Made by a program: the position numbers and the translations under genes | The notes under the pieces: generated by a model | Databases searched by the model: none | Seen by the model: only the letters and a program-made list of their open reading frames with translations | What the model was told of the DNA's origin: nothing | Source: Duganella sp. BJB476 | GTDB taxonomy: Bacteria; Pseudomonadota; Gammaproteobacteria; Burkholderiales; Burkholderiaceae_D | Direction: 5' to 3' | Assembly: GCF_003416895.1 (NCBI RefSeq) | Contig: NZ_QVIO01000004.1 | Span: forward strand, 620,001-684,000 | DNA: 64,000 nt | Part shown: positions 8,227-16,767 of the stretch, in pieces | Numbering within the stretch: the first letter of the stretch is position 1 | Layout: each line of letters begins with the position of its first letter

Positions 8227-9297
8227 TCAATCCCTGCCGAATCGGGCGGCCAGCTCGCGCTCTTCGTCGTTGGCCTGGTGCAGATCCCAGGCCCGCAGCC
8301 GCGGCGTCATCAGGTGGTGCCACAGCGGCGGCACCAGCGCCACCAGGATGGTCGACAGGTAACCGCCTATCATCATCGGCGCATCTGGATACGGATGCAG
8401 GTCCTGGTACGGCAGGCCGGCGCGGGCGTGGTGGTGCGAGTGGCGCGTCAGGTTGAACATGGTCCAGGAGCTCAGGCGCTTGTTGGTGTTCCACGAGTGG
8501 CGCGGCTGCACCGGTTTGGCCGGATTGCGTACCAGGCCATAGTGCTCCATGTAGTTGACCACCTCCAGCAGCGCCTTGCCCCACAGCGCGCAGGCGGTGA
8601 AGAACAGCGTCGCCGTGGCGCCGCCCCAGTACCAGGCCGCGGCCAGCAGCAGTACGCTCATCAGGTAGCCGCGTATCACCAAGTTGTGCCAGGTGTACTG
8701 GCGATGGCCGCGCCGTTCCAGCCGTTTGCGTTCCAGCTTCCACGCGCTGATGTTGCCCTTGATGGTGGAGCAGACGATGTGCCAGTAGACGTTGCGTCCA
8801 CGCGGCGCGGTGGCCGGGTCCTCGCAGGTGGAGACGTAGCGGTGGTGGCCGTACACATGCTCGATGGCGAAGCCGGTGTCGAAGCTGAAGGCCAGCAGCC
8901 AGCGGCCGATCAGCAGCGATACCGGTTCCTTGGTGCGGTGGACCAGTTCATGCGCGGTGATGGTGCCTATCATGCCTATCATCAGCCCGGTCAGCAGCAC
9001 GGCGGCCGCCAGCTGGAGCGGCGAGGCGTAACGGCCGGCGATGAAGCTGTCCAGCGCCGCGCCGACGATCAGCAACAGCAGCGGCAACGCCAGCCACAGT
9101 TGCCCGGTCAGGATGGCGTGATGGCGCAGCGACGGCGTGCTCAGATCGTCGCCGCCCAGTAGGTCGCCGAGCACGTAGAACAGCACCACGCCAAGCAGCG
9201 ACGCCGTGACCGTGTCGCCGCCCACGTACAGCGCGGCGGCGGCCAGCAGGCCGACCACATGGAACAGAAAAAACTTCAGGTAGTGCAGGACGTTCAT
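8227..9297 (-). CDS. AlkB-like membrane di-iron hydroxylase (alkane 1-monooxygenase family)
   Basis: 356-residue integral membrane protein of the fatty acid desaturase/alkane hydroxylase superfamily. The histidine boxes are HELVHR, HVYGHHRY, NYMEHYG and LTRHSHHHA, matching the eight-plus-one histidine layout of AlkB and XylM hydroxylases, and several hydrophobic helices surround them. It should insert oxygen into a terminal carbon using electrons from a rubredoxin, which is not encoded nearby. It is somewhat shorter than typical AlkB (about 400). An AAGGAGA motif 8 bases before the ATG at 9297 supports the start. A divergent AraC-type gene probably regulates it. Confidence 0.85.
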   Translation of the reverse strand: MNVLHYLKFFLFHVVGLLAAAALYVGGDTVTASLLGVVLFYVLGDLLGGDDLSTPSLRHHAILTGQLWLALPLLLLIVGAALDSFIAGRYASPLQLAAAVLLTGLMIGMIGTITAHELVHRTKEPVSLLIGRWLLAFSFDTGFAIEHVYGHHRYVSTCEDPATAPRGRNVYWHIVCSTIKGNISAWKLERKRLERRGHRQYTWHNLVIRGYLMSVLLLAAAWYWGGATATLFFTACALWGKALLEVVNYMEHYGLVRNPAKPVQPRHSWNTNKRLSSWTMFNLTRHSHHHARAGLPYQDLHPYPDAPMMIGGYLSTILVALVPPLWHHLMTPRLRAWDLHQANDEERELAARFGRD

Positions 9298-9371
9298 CGA
9301 CGCGGTCTCCTTGTTGTTATTACGTCCATTGTAGGCAGCGTCGCGGCGTCCAAGGGAGGTGCCGAATTGAC

Positions 9372-10421
9372 ATGCAGGGGTTATTTATTGACAATCGATT
9401 CATCTTCATTCAGGCGCTCCCCATGCAGGCAAACGATCACACGCTGGCAAGCAGCTACCTGCGCCAGATCGCCGAGCAAATCGGCAGCATGGGCGGCGAC
9501 GTCGGCGACTGGCTGGCGCGCAGCGGCCTGCGCGCGGACCAACTGGACGACGGCGAACTGGCCGTGTCGTTCCCGGTTTTCCGCCAATTGGTGCTGGACT
9601 CGGTGACGCTCACCGGCGAACCGGCCATGGGGCTGCTGGTGGGCGACCGCATGCGCGAGCACACCCACGGCATCCTCGGCTACGCCGCCATGAACAGCGC
9701 CACGCTGCGCCAGGCGCTGGAACTGCTGGAGCGCTTCTTCATGCTGCGCACGACGATGATCTCGATCGACTTCGCGCAGCAGGGCGACGACTTCCGCGTG
9801 CGCCTGCATGAACGCATTCCGCTGGGGGATATCGCGCGGCCGGTGCTGGAGGCGGCGCTGCTGGCGTTTAAAAATGTGCTGGACTTCATCGCGCGCGGCT
9901 CGTATCAATGCCGCAGCGTGGCCTTCCAGTTCGCCGCGCCGGACGATGCTCCGCTGGCGCGGGAGCTGTTCCGCTGCGAGGTCAAGTACGAGCAGGATTG
10001 GACCGGCATGGTGCTGCCATCGGCGGCCATCGATGTGCCGTTGCGGGTGGGCGATCCCGCCACGTTCGGACACGCGGTGCAGATCTGCCAGCGGGAGCTG
10101 GACAAGCTGGCGGCGCAAGTCTCGCTGAGCGCGCGCGTGCAGCGGCTGATGCTGGAGCAGCGCACCAGCTTCCCGTCGCTGCAACTGACGGCGCGGCTGT
10201 TGTGCATGACACCGCGCACCCTGCACCGGCGCCTGCTGGAGGAGGGCAGTTCATACAAGCAGATACTGGAACAGGTGCGCCGCATGCTGGCGCTGGAATA
10301 CCTGCGCGCCGGACAGCTCAGCGTGCAGGAGATCAGCTACGCGCTGGGCTACACCGACGTCGCTAACTTCCGCCGCGCGTTTAAGCGCTGGGAGTCGGTG
10401 CCGCCATCGGCGCGGCGCTGA
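9372..10421 (+). CDS. AraC-family regulator with arabinose-binding-like sensor domain
   Basis: 349 residues. The N-terminal two thirds match the OruR/ArgR-type AraC sensor domain (GDWLARSGL and GILGYAAMNSATLRQALEL blocks), and the C-terminus is an AraC helix-turn-helix ending in the SYALGYTDVANFRRAFKRW signature. The ATG at 9372 has GGAGGT at 9355-9360, 11 bases before it; a second ATG at 9423 has no such site. It is divergent from the AlkB-like gene with a 74-base gap, so it is probably that gene's activator, as in other alkane or fatty-acid hydroxylase loci. The inducer is unknown. Confidence 0.87.
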   Translation: MQGLFIDNRFIFIQALPMQANDHTLASSYLRQIAEQIGSMGGDVGDWLARSGLRADQLDDGELAVSFPVFRQLVLDSVTLTGEPAMGLLVGDRMREHTHGILGYAAMNSATLRQALELLERFFMLRTTMISIDFAQQGDDFRVRLHERIPLGDIARPVLEAALLAFKNVLDFIARGSYQCRSVAFQFAAPDDAPLARELFRCEVKYEQDWTGMVLPSAAIDVPLRVGDPATFGHAVQICQRELDKLAAQVSLSARVQRLMLEQRTSFPSLQLTARLLCMTPRTLHRRLLEEGSSYKQILEQVRRMLALEYLRAGQLSVQEISYALGYTDVANFRRAFKRWESVPPSARR

Positions 10422-10474
10422 CGATTTATGGCATTATCGTTATCACTGACTTCATCACATGAACGGAGACCAGC

Positions 10475-11728
10475 ATGGCGACTAAAGCGTTGGTATTGAC
10501 GGCGGAGGCGCTGCGGCGCCGTTCCTTTCTACGGCAGGCCGGCGCGATAGGCGCAGCGGCCGCATTCGGCAACCCGGTGCTGGACGCGCTGGCGGCGGAA
10601 CCGGGCCGCGTCACGCTGCCGTTCGAGAACGGCGAGCGTGAACTGGTCGCCTATCCGCAGAAGCGGCCGCTGATCCTGCTCACCGCCCGTCCGCCGCAAC
10701 TGGAAACGCCGTTCAGCGTCTTCAACGAATCGGTGATCACGCCGAACGACGCCTTCTTCGTGCGCTATCACTGGAGCGGCATTCCGACTTCCATCGACCC
10801 GCAGGCCTATCGCCTGCGCGTAGGTGGCAACGTCAATACGCCGCTGGAGCTTTCGCTGGCCGACCTGCGCCAGATGGCCGATGCGACCGAGTTGGTCGCC
10901 GTGGTCCAGTGCTCCGGCAACAGCCGTGGACATTTCGAGCCGCGCGCCAATGGCGGCCAGCTGTCGAACGGCGCCATGGGCAACGCGCGCTGGACCGGCG
11001 TCCCGCTGCGCAAGGTGCTGGAGAAGGCCGGCGTAAAGGCTGGCTCGGTGCAGGTGGCGTTCAATGGCCTCGATACGCCGCCGCTCGGCGACGGCCCCGA
11101 TTTCGTCAAGGCGCTCAATCTCGATCATGCGCTCGATGGTGAAGTCATGCTGGCCTGGCAGATGAACGGCGCCGACCTGCCGATGCTGAACGGCTATCCG
11201 CTGCGCCTGATCGTGCCGGGCTACTACGGCACGTACTGGGTCAAGCACCTGTCCGATATCACCGTGACCGACAAGGTGTTCGATGGCTTCTGGATGAGCA
11301 CCGCCTATCGCATACCGGACAACCAGTGCGCCTGCACCGAGCCGGGTAAAGGACCGGCCAAGACCGTCCCGATTAACCGCATGAATGTGCGCTCCTTCGT
11401 GACCAGCCTGACCGAAGGCATGCACGTCAAGAGCGGGCAGCAGACGGCGGTGCGCGGCATCGCCTTCGACGGCGGCTATGGCGTGAACGAGGTGGCTTTC
11501 TCGTCGGATGGCGGCAAGAACTGGCAGGCCGCGCAACTGGGCAAGGACCTGGGCAAGTACTCGTTCCGCGAATGGAGCGCGGCGTTCACGCCCAAGCAGA
11601 AAGGCAGTCACGAGCTGATGGTGCGTGCGGTCAATCGCATCGGCCAGGGCCAGCCTGCCAGCGCCTTGTGGAATCCACCCGGCTACATGCGCAATGTGGT
11701 CGAATCGACGCGCGTCGTCGCGGTTTAA
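10475..11728 (+). CDS. sorA: Sulfite dehydrogenase, molybdenum subunit (SorA-like)
   Basis: 417-residue periplasmic molybdoenzyme of the sulfite oxidase family. The N-terminus carries a twin-arginine signal (RRRSFLRQAG, residues 14-23). The molybdenum-binding cysteine is C146 in VVQCSGNSRG, and the C-terminal 130 residues form the Mo-co dimerisation domain. With the small cytochrome c encoded 10 bases downstream it should oxidise sulfite to sulfate and pass electrons to cytochrome c. SoxC is the main alternative, but no sox genes are nearby and the single haem partner fits SorAB. Confidence 0.85.
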   Translation: MATKALVLTAEALRRRSFLRQAGAIGAAAAFGNPVLDALAAEPGRVTLPFENGERELVAYPQKRPLILLTARPPQLETPFSVFNESVITPNDAFFVRYHWSGIPTSIDPQAYRLRVGGNVNTPLELSLADLRQMADATELVAVVQCSGNSRGHFEPRANGGQLSNGAMGNARWTGVPLRKVLEKAGVKAGSVQVAFNGLDTPPLGDGPDFVKALNLDHALDGEVMLAWQMNGADLPMLNGYPLRLIVPGYYGTYWVKHLSDITVTDKVFDGFWMSTAYRIPDNQCACTEPGKGPAKTVPINRMNVRSFVTSLTEGMHVKSGQQTAVRGIAFDGGYGVNEVAFSSDGGKNWQAAQLGKDLGKYSFREWSAAFTPKQKGSHELMVRAVNRIGQGQPASALWNPPGYMRNVVESTRVVAV

Positions 11729-11738
11729 GGAGAGAGTC

Positions 11739-12077
11739 ATGATGATCCGTTCCCTGCTCGCCGCCGGCCTGATGATGGCGGCCCCCGCGTTCGCGCTCGA
11801 TATCGACCTGCCGTCCGAAACCGCGCTGTTCAAACCCAGCACACTGCCGGGTTATGCGCTGGTCCAGAACAATTGCATGCTCTGCCACTCGGCGCACTAC
11901 ATCCACTCGCAACCGCCGGCATCGCCGCGCGCCTACTGGGAAGCCACGGTGAAGAAGATGAAGAAACCGTTCGGCGCCCCGTTTGCGGATGCCGACATTC
12001 CCGACATGGTCGATTACCTGGTCAAGACCTACGGCGCCGAACGCACCGCTGCCACCCGTCCCGCCGCCACCAAATAG
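11739..12077 (+). CDS. sorB: Monohaem cytochrome c, electron acceptor of sulfite dehydrogenase (SorB-like)
   Basis: 112-residue exported cytochrome c. Residues 1-19 are a Sec signal peptide ending AFA, and the single haem site is CMLCH at 46-50. The ATG at 11739 has an AAGGAG ribosome site at 11727-11732 that overlaps the sorA stop, so the two genes are co-transcribed and probably coupled. It should accept electrons from the molybdenum subunit. A second methionine at codon 2 could also start translation. The gene ends about 20 bases before a strong hairpin. Confidence 0.85.
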   Translation: MMIRSLLAAGLMMAAPAFALDIDLPSETALFKPSTLPGYALVQNNCMLCHSAHYIHSQPPASPRAYWEATVKKMKKPFGAPFADADIPDMVDYLVKTYGAERTAATRPAATK

Positions 12078-12091
12078 CGCGACACATAAGC

Positions 12092-12125
12092 AAAAAGGGC
12101 GATAACTCATCGAGTTATCGCCCTT
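12092..12125 (-). terminator. Rho-independent terminator of tRNA-Met, possibly bidirectional
   Basis: A 14-bp stem (12095-12108 with 12112-12125) with a 3-base loop. On the minus strand it is followed by TTTTT, so it is well placed to end the tRNA-Met transcript. On the plus strand it lies just after sorB but has only a weak T-run. Confidence 0.8.
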
Positions 12126-12134
12126 CGAAATTCT

Positions 12135-12211
12135 TGGTGGTGATAGGTGGACTTGAACCACCGACCCCAGCATTATGAATGCTGTGCTCTAACCAACTGA
12201 GCTATATCACC
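12135..12211 (-). tRNA. tRNA-Met (CAU), elongator type
   Basis: Reading the minus strand, a 77-nt cloverleaf begins GGTGATATAGCTCAGTTGG, has the anticodon arm CAGCA-TTCATAA-TGCTG (anticodon CAU), the T arm GGTTCAAGTCC and an encoded CCA end. The acceptor stem GGTGATA/TATCACC pairs fully. It lacks the initiator features (unpaired first base, three G-C pairs below the anticodon) and resembles elongator tRNA-Met rather than the lysidine-modified tRNA-Ile2. Confidence 0.93.
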
Positions 12212-12357
12212 TGCAACGCCCAGCATTATGGGGGTTGGAGCCTTCGCTGTCAACGACCGTTCCGAAAATTTTTTAAAATTTTGAATCGCGTCGCCAAAAG
12301 ATAGTCAAATTGGTATGCTGTTTCGCTGGATGTGAGCATTTTTTTAACGGAGACGAT

Positions 12358-12762
12358 ATGGCGACCAATATCTTTGTGAACCTCCCCGTGCGCGACCTGG
12401 CGGCCTCGGTCAGGTTCTTCACTCATCTGGGCTACTCCTTCAACCAGCACTACACCGACGACAGCGCCACCTGCATGATCGTGGCGGAAAATATCTTCGT
12501 CATGCTGCTGGTCGAGGAGCGCTTCAAGGGTTTCACACCCAAACCCATCTGCGACGCCCGTACCTCGACCGAGGTGCTGCTCTGCCTGCAGGTGGAATCA
12601 CGCGAACAGGTCACGTCCATGGTCAACAAGGCCATCGAGGCCGGCGGCAGCGCCTACAAGGAGCCGCAGGACCATGGCTTCATGTACGGCCACGGCTACC
12701 AGGACCTCGACGGCCATTTGTGGGAAATCATTTATATGGATTCGGCGCCGCCGAAAACCTAG
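12358..12762 (+). CDS. VOC/glyoxalase-family protein
   Basis: 134-residue vicinal-oxygen-chelate fold protein. It starts TNIFVNLPVRDLAASVRFF, the usual first beta-alpha unit, and ends in the second repeat with GYQDLDGHLWEIIYMD, the family's glutamate-containing motif. Such stand-alone proteins (lactoylglutathione lyase-like, YaeR/PhnB-like) have diverse or unknown substrates, so none is given. The ATG at 12358 is preceded by CGGAG; an upstream frame to 12310 adds unrelated residues. Its TAG stop shares the palindrome CTAG (12759-12762) with the stop of the convergent miaA. Confidence 0.85.
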   Translation: MATNIFVNLPVRDLAASVRFFTHLGYSFNQHYTDDSATCMIVAENIFVMLLVEERFKGFTPKPICDARTSTEVLLCLQVESREQVTSMVNKAIEAGGSAYKEPQDHGFMYGHGYQDLDGHLWEIIYMDSAPPKT

Positions 12763-13715
12763 CCCAGCTTCTCGGCGATCTGCGCCAGCATCGCGCTGGC
12801 CGGATCGGCGCCCAGGCAGTCGAGCACCACGCGCTCCGGCATGGAGCGCAGCCACGTCAGCTGGCGCTTGGCCAACTGGCGCGTGGCGATGATGCCGGTT
12901 TCGCGCATCGTCTTGTAGTCGATGGTGCCGTCCAGGTATTCCCATGCCTGGCGATAGCCGACGCAGCGCATCGACGGCAGGCCTGGATGCAGGTCGCCTC
13001 GGCGGCGCAGCACTTCCACTTCGGTGATCAGGTTACCGTCCGGGCTTTCTTCCAGCATGATGTCGAAGCGGCGCGCGATGCGTTCGTGCAGCACGGCGCG
13101 GTCCGACGGCTCCAGCGCGAACGACAGCAGGTCGAACGGCAGCTCGGTCTTTTCCTTCAACGCCAGCAGTTCCGACATCGGCTTGCCGCTCAAGGCGCAG
13201 ATCTCCAGCGCGCGCTGGATGCGCTGCGCGTCCGCCGGCGCCAGGCGGGCGGCGGTTTCGGGATCGAGCAATGCTAATTTTGCGTGCATCGCCGGCCAGC
13301 CGACGCGGGCCGCTTCCTCTTCCAGCTCGGCGCGCAGCGCCGGATCGGCGCCGGGCAGGTCGTCGAGGCCGTCGGCCAGGCCTTTGAAGTACAGCATGGT
13401 GCCGCCCACCAGCAAGGGCAGCTTGCCGCGCGCGACGATGTCGTCGACCAGCCGCAGCGTGTCGTTGCGGAACTGCGCCACCGAATACGAATCTAGTGGA
13501 TCGATGATGTCGATCAGGTGATGTGGCGCGGCGGCGCGTTCTTCGCGCGTGGGCTTGGCGGTGCCGATGTCCATGCCGCGATACACCAGAGCGGAATCGA
13601 CCGAGATGATCTCCGACGGAATACGCTGCGCGATGGCCAGCGCGGACGCCGTCTTGCCCGACGCCGTAGGCCCCATGATGGCGACCGCCAGCGGTTTTGA
13701 AACGTGAGTGTTCAT
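12759..13715 (-). CDS. miaA: tRNA dimethylallyltransferase MiaA
   Basis: 318 residues, normal length for MiaA. The P-loop GPTASGKT is at 15-22, followed by the conserved SVDSALVYRGMDIGTAKPT and LPLLVGGTMLYFKGL blocks. It adds a dimethylallyl group to N6 of A37 in tRNAs that read codons starting with U. It is the second gene of a mutL-miaA operon: the mutL stop (13717-13719) is one base from the miaA ATG. This pairing is standard in proteobacteria. Confidence 0.97.
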   Translation of the reverse strand: MNTHVSKPLAVAIMGPTASGKTASALAIAQRIPSEIISVDSALVYRGMDIGTAKPTREERAAAPHHLIDIIDPLDSYSVAQFRNDTLRLVDDIVARGKLPLLVGGTMLYFKGLADGLDDLPGADPALRAELEEEAARVGWPAMHAKLALLDPETAARLAPADAQRIQRALEICALSGKPMSELLALKEKTELPFDLLSFALEPSDRAVLHERIARRFDIMLEESPDGNLITEVEVLRRRGDLHPGLPSMRCVGYRQAWEYLDGTIDYKTMRETGIIATRQLAKRQLTWLRSMPERVVLDCLGADPASAMLAQIAEKLG

Positions 13716-13716
13716 C

Positions 13717-15663
13717 TTATTGACCGCGCAGGAATAGCTTGTCGAGCGCGCCGATTTCCACCTGCACCCAGGTCGGGCGGCCGTGGTTGCACTGGTCGGC
13801 GCGTTCGGTGATTTCCATCTGGCGCAGCAGGGCGTTCATCTCCTGCGTCGACAGGATGCGGTTGGCGCGCACCGCCGTGTGGCAGGCCAGGGTGCCGAGC
13901 AGCTCGTTCTGGCGCTCGATGAGCACCCGTGAGCCGCCGAATTCGCGCACGTCGCGCAGCACGTCGCGCGCCAGCGTCTGGGCGTCCGCGTTCTTCAGCA
14001 GCACCGGCACCGAGCGCACCGCCAGCGTGGTCGGCGACAGCGTGGCGATGTCGAAGCCCAATGCCTGCAAGGTCTCCTGGTGTTCGGAGGCGGTGGCCAC
14101 TTCCACCGTGTCGGCGTAGAAGGTGACGGGGATCAGCAGCGGCTGCACCTGCATCTCTTCGCCGGCGACGCGGCTGTCCAATGCGGTCTTCAATTGTTCG
14201 TACAGGATGCGCTCGTGCGCGGCGTGCATGTCGACCAGCACCATGCCCTTGTTGTTCTGCGCCAGGATGTAGATGCCGTGCAGCTGCGCCAGCGCGAAGC
14301 CGAGCGGGAACTCTTCCTGCGCCATCGCGGCCGAGGATACGGTGAACGGGCTGGCCTGCGGCAGCGCCATGTCCGATTCGGCGCGGTAGCCGGTGACGGG
14401 GCCGGAGCCGCCGAACAGGGCGCCGTATTTTTCCGTGCTCTGGGCGATGCCGCCTTCGCTGCCGCCGAAGCGCGGTGCGCCGAAGCCTGCGCCTGCGCCG
14501 CTGTCACGCGACCCGAATGGCGACGGCGAGAACGTCGGTGCATAGTCCGGCGCCAGCAACGGCCCGAACGAAGTCTGTTCGCCGCGCCAGGTCGAACTGC
14601 CCAGGCTTTCGGCCGCCGGCAGCGGCGACGGCACGCTGCCGTGCGCGGTGGCCGAGGTCTGCGCCAGCGCGCGCTGCACCGCATGGAACACAAACTGGTG
14701 CACCGCGCGGCTGTCGCGGAAGCGCACTTCGATCTTCGACGGATGGACGTTGACGTCCACCAGCGCAGGATCGAGATCGAGCGCCAGCACGTAGGAAGGG
14801 AAGCGGTCGCCGTGCAGCACGTCCTGGTAGGCCGCCTTGACGGCATGCACCAGCACTTTGTCGCGCACGAAGCGGCCGTTCACGTAGAAGAACTGGCCGT
14901 CGGCGCGCGCCTTGGAGGCGGTCGGCAGGCCGGCGTAGCCGTGCAGGCGCAGCGGGCCGGCGCTTTCGTCGATCGGCAGGCGCGCCTCGGCAAAGCCGTC
15001 GCCGAGGATGTGGGCGCTGCGCTTGGCCATCTCGCTGACGTTCCAGTGATCGATGGTGCGGCCGTTGTGGCTGAGCGAGAACGACACGTCCGGCCGCGCC
15101 AGCGCGATGCGGCGCACGACTTCGGCGCAGTGGCCGAATTCGGTCTGCTCGGATTTGAGGAACTTGCGGCGCGCCGGCGTGTTGAAGTACAGGTCCTGCA
15201 CGTCGACCGTGGTGCCCTGGGCGCCGGACGACGGCGCCACCGCGCCGTTGTGCGAGCCGACGATTTCCCATGCATGGGCGGCATCGGCGGTGCGCGAGGT
15301 CAGCGTGACGGCGGCCACCGAGGCGATCGAGGCCAGCGCCTCGCCGCGGAAGCCCAGCGTGCCGACGTTTTCCAGGTCGTCCAGCGAGGCGATCTTGGAG
15401 GTGGCGTGGCGCGCCAGCGCGAGCGGCATCTGCTCGGGCGGGATGCCGCGGCCGTTGTCGGTGATGGCGATGCGTTTGACGCCGCCTTCCTCCAGCCGCA
15501 CGGTGATCTGGGTGGAACCGGCGTCGAGGGCGTTTTCCAGCAGCTCCTTGACCACGGCGGACGGCCGTTCGACCACCTCGCCGGCGGCGATCTGCGAAAT
15601 CAGCTGGTCAGGCAGGGCCTGGATGGGGCGGGGAGTGTGGGGGGAAGTGTCGGGCGCGTTCAT
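13717..15663 (-). CDS. mutL: DNA mismatch repair protein MutL, endonuclease type
   Basis: 648 residues. The N-terminal GHKL ATPase shows ELLENALDAG (40-49), DNGRGI and GFRGEALASI. The C-terminal dimerisation domain carries an endonuclease motif of the form D-x-H-A-x2-E-x4-E (DMHAAHERILYE), plus ACHTAVRA, CNHGRPT and a terminal FLR. So this MutL probably nicks the daughter strand itself, as expected in bacteria without MutH. The ATG at 15663 is chosen because the conserved PIQALPDQLISQIAAGEV block follows shortly; the frame upstream is antisense of the cyclophilin gene. The middle linker (about residues 340-450) is low-complexity and rich in Ser, Gly and Pro. Confidence 0.97.
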   Translation of the reverse strand: MNAPDTSPHTPRPIQALPDQLISQIAAGEVVERPSAVVKELLENALDAGSTQITVRLEEGGVKRIAITDNGRGIPPEQMPLALARHATSKIASLDDLENVGTLGFRGEALASIASVAAVTLTSRTADAAHAWEIVGSHNGAVAPSSGAQGTTVDVQDLYFNTPARRKFLKSEQTEFGHCAEVVRRIALARPDVSFSLSHNGRTIDHWNVSEMAKRSAHILGDGFAEARLPIDESAGPLRLHGYAGLPTASKARADGQFFYVNGRFVRDKVLVHAVKAAYQDVLHGDRFPSYVLALDLDPALVDVNVHPSKIEVRFRDSRAVHQFVFHAVQRALAQTSATAHGSVPSPLPAAESLGSSTWRGEQTSFGPLLAPDYAPTFSPSPFGSRDSGAGAGFGAPRFGGSEGGIAQSTEKYGALFGGSGPVTGYRAESDMALPQASPFTVSSAAMAQEEFPLGFALAQLHGIYILAQNNKGMVLVDMHAAHERILYEQLKTALDSRVAGEEMQVQPLLIPVTFYADTVEVATASEHQETLQALGFDIATLSPTTLAVRSVPVLLKNADAQTLARDVLRDVREFGGSRVLIERQNELLGTLACHTAVRANRILSTQEMNALLRQMEITERADQCNHGRPTWVQVEIGALDKLFLRGQ

Positions 15664-15706
15664 CACGAGATTATAACTGCTCGCCGCGCCCGCTCCCCCG
15701 CCGGGC

Positions 15707-16630
15707 TTAGTCTTTTGGATGCTCGCGCACCGGAATCGGCGCATTGCACAGCTCAACGTAATGCGGCGTGAATTTGTTCCACGGGCCGCCACGGTTGCGC
15801 GCCGCGTCGACCACGTCCTTGTAAATTGCCGCCTCGCTGCGCATCACTTCCAGGTGGCTGCGCTCCGCCTCCGGCACATCGGCCTCCAGCCGCACCGATT
15901 TGATCGGCATGCGGGTCTCGCTGGCGCCATAGAAGCCCATCGCCTCGCTGCCGCGCGGCAGTCCGGTCAGCAGCGGCATGCCCGCTACCACCCGGCCCAC
16001 CACCGTGATATTGCGGTCCAGGTGGCGCGGCGCGTTGCCGGTGACGGCATACAGCTCGGCCCCGGTGCCGCTGTCGGTGTCGTTGTCGCGGCCCACGCCG
16101 ACCATGCCGTAGCAATGCGCCAGCCAGGTGGTCTTGGCCTTGGGATCGCGGCCGACCGGGAAGCCGTTCGAATGGCCGATCTGCGGCGCGTAGCCGTCCG
16201 CGTCCTGCTGGCGCACGAAGCGCTTGTCGTTCGCCATCGGCACCGTGAACTCGCCCGGCACCTTGGCCTTGGCCGATCCCAGCGACTTGGGCGTGGTCTC
16301 GGCGTTCGGGTCGCCCCATTGCGCCACATAGTTATCCTGCGAGCGCAGCATGGCCAGACCGTCGAAATACCCTTCCTTGACCAGCGTCTTGATGTTGGCG
16401 GTGCCCTGCGGCGCGAAATCCGGCGCCAGCTCGATCACCACGCGGCCGCTGGGCAGCTCCATGTACAAGGTGTTGTTGGGGTCCAGCGGACGCCAGTCGG
16501 ACGGCTTGGACAGCTTGACGATGTCGCCGGCGCTGGGCCGGACCGGCAGGTCGGCGGCATGCGCCAGGGAAGCCAGGCTGATCGCCAGGGCGGAGAGGGG
16601 AAGGGCGCGGAACGGGTGGGTCAGGGACAT
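15707..16630 (-). CDS. Periplasmic cyclophilin-type peptidyl-prolyl isomerase
   Basis: 307 residues. A signal peptide ends near AHA at residue 25. The cyclophilin-like domain (VVIELAPDFAPQGTANIKTL, then EGYFDGLAMLR) spans about 55-245. The active-site region is less canonical than in PpiA or PpiB, and a C-terminal extension of about 60 residues is present. It probably assists folding in the periplasm. An AAGGAGA motif 7 bases before the ATG at 16630 supports the start. It stands alone, divergent from the DedA gene. Confidence 0.85.
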   Translation of the reverse strand: MSLTHPFRALPLSALAISLASLAHAADLPVRPSAGDIVKLSKPSDWRPLDPNNTLYMELPSGRVVIELAPDFAPQGTANIKTLVKEGYFDGLAMLRSQDNYVAQWGDPNAETTPKSLGSAKAKVPGEFTVPMANDKRFVRQQDADGYAPQIGHSNGFPVGRDPKAKTTWLAHCYGMVGVGRDNDTDSGTGAELYAVTGNAPRHLDRNITVVGRVVAGMPLLTGLPRGSEAMGFYGASETRMPIKSVRLEADVPEAERSHLEVMRSEAAIYKDVVDAARNRGGPWNKFTPHYVELCNAPIPVREHPKD

Positions 16631-16767
16631 CCATTATCTCCTTGGTTGGTCGCGCCTGCTTGTTGCGGGCGCCCGGGAGATTGTAAACTGGATATCAACG
16701 GTCTGGAAACTTCCGCGACCGGGGCAAGGGTGGTGTATGATTCCGGCGCAGACTTTATGGGAAGAAT

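Noticed and set aside
14080..15771. 563-residue plus-strand frame opposite mutL
   Set aside because: Antisense shadow of mutL with His/Arg-rich translation and no domains.
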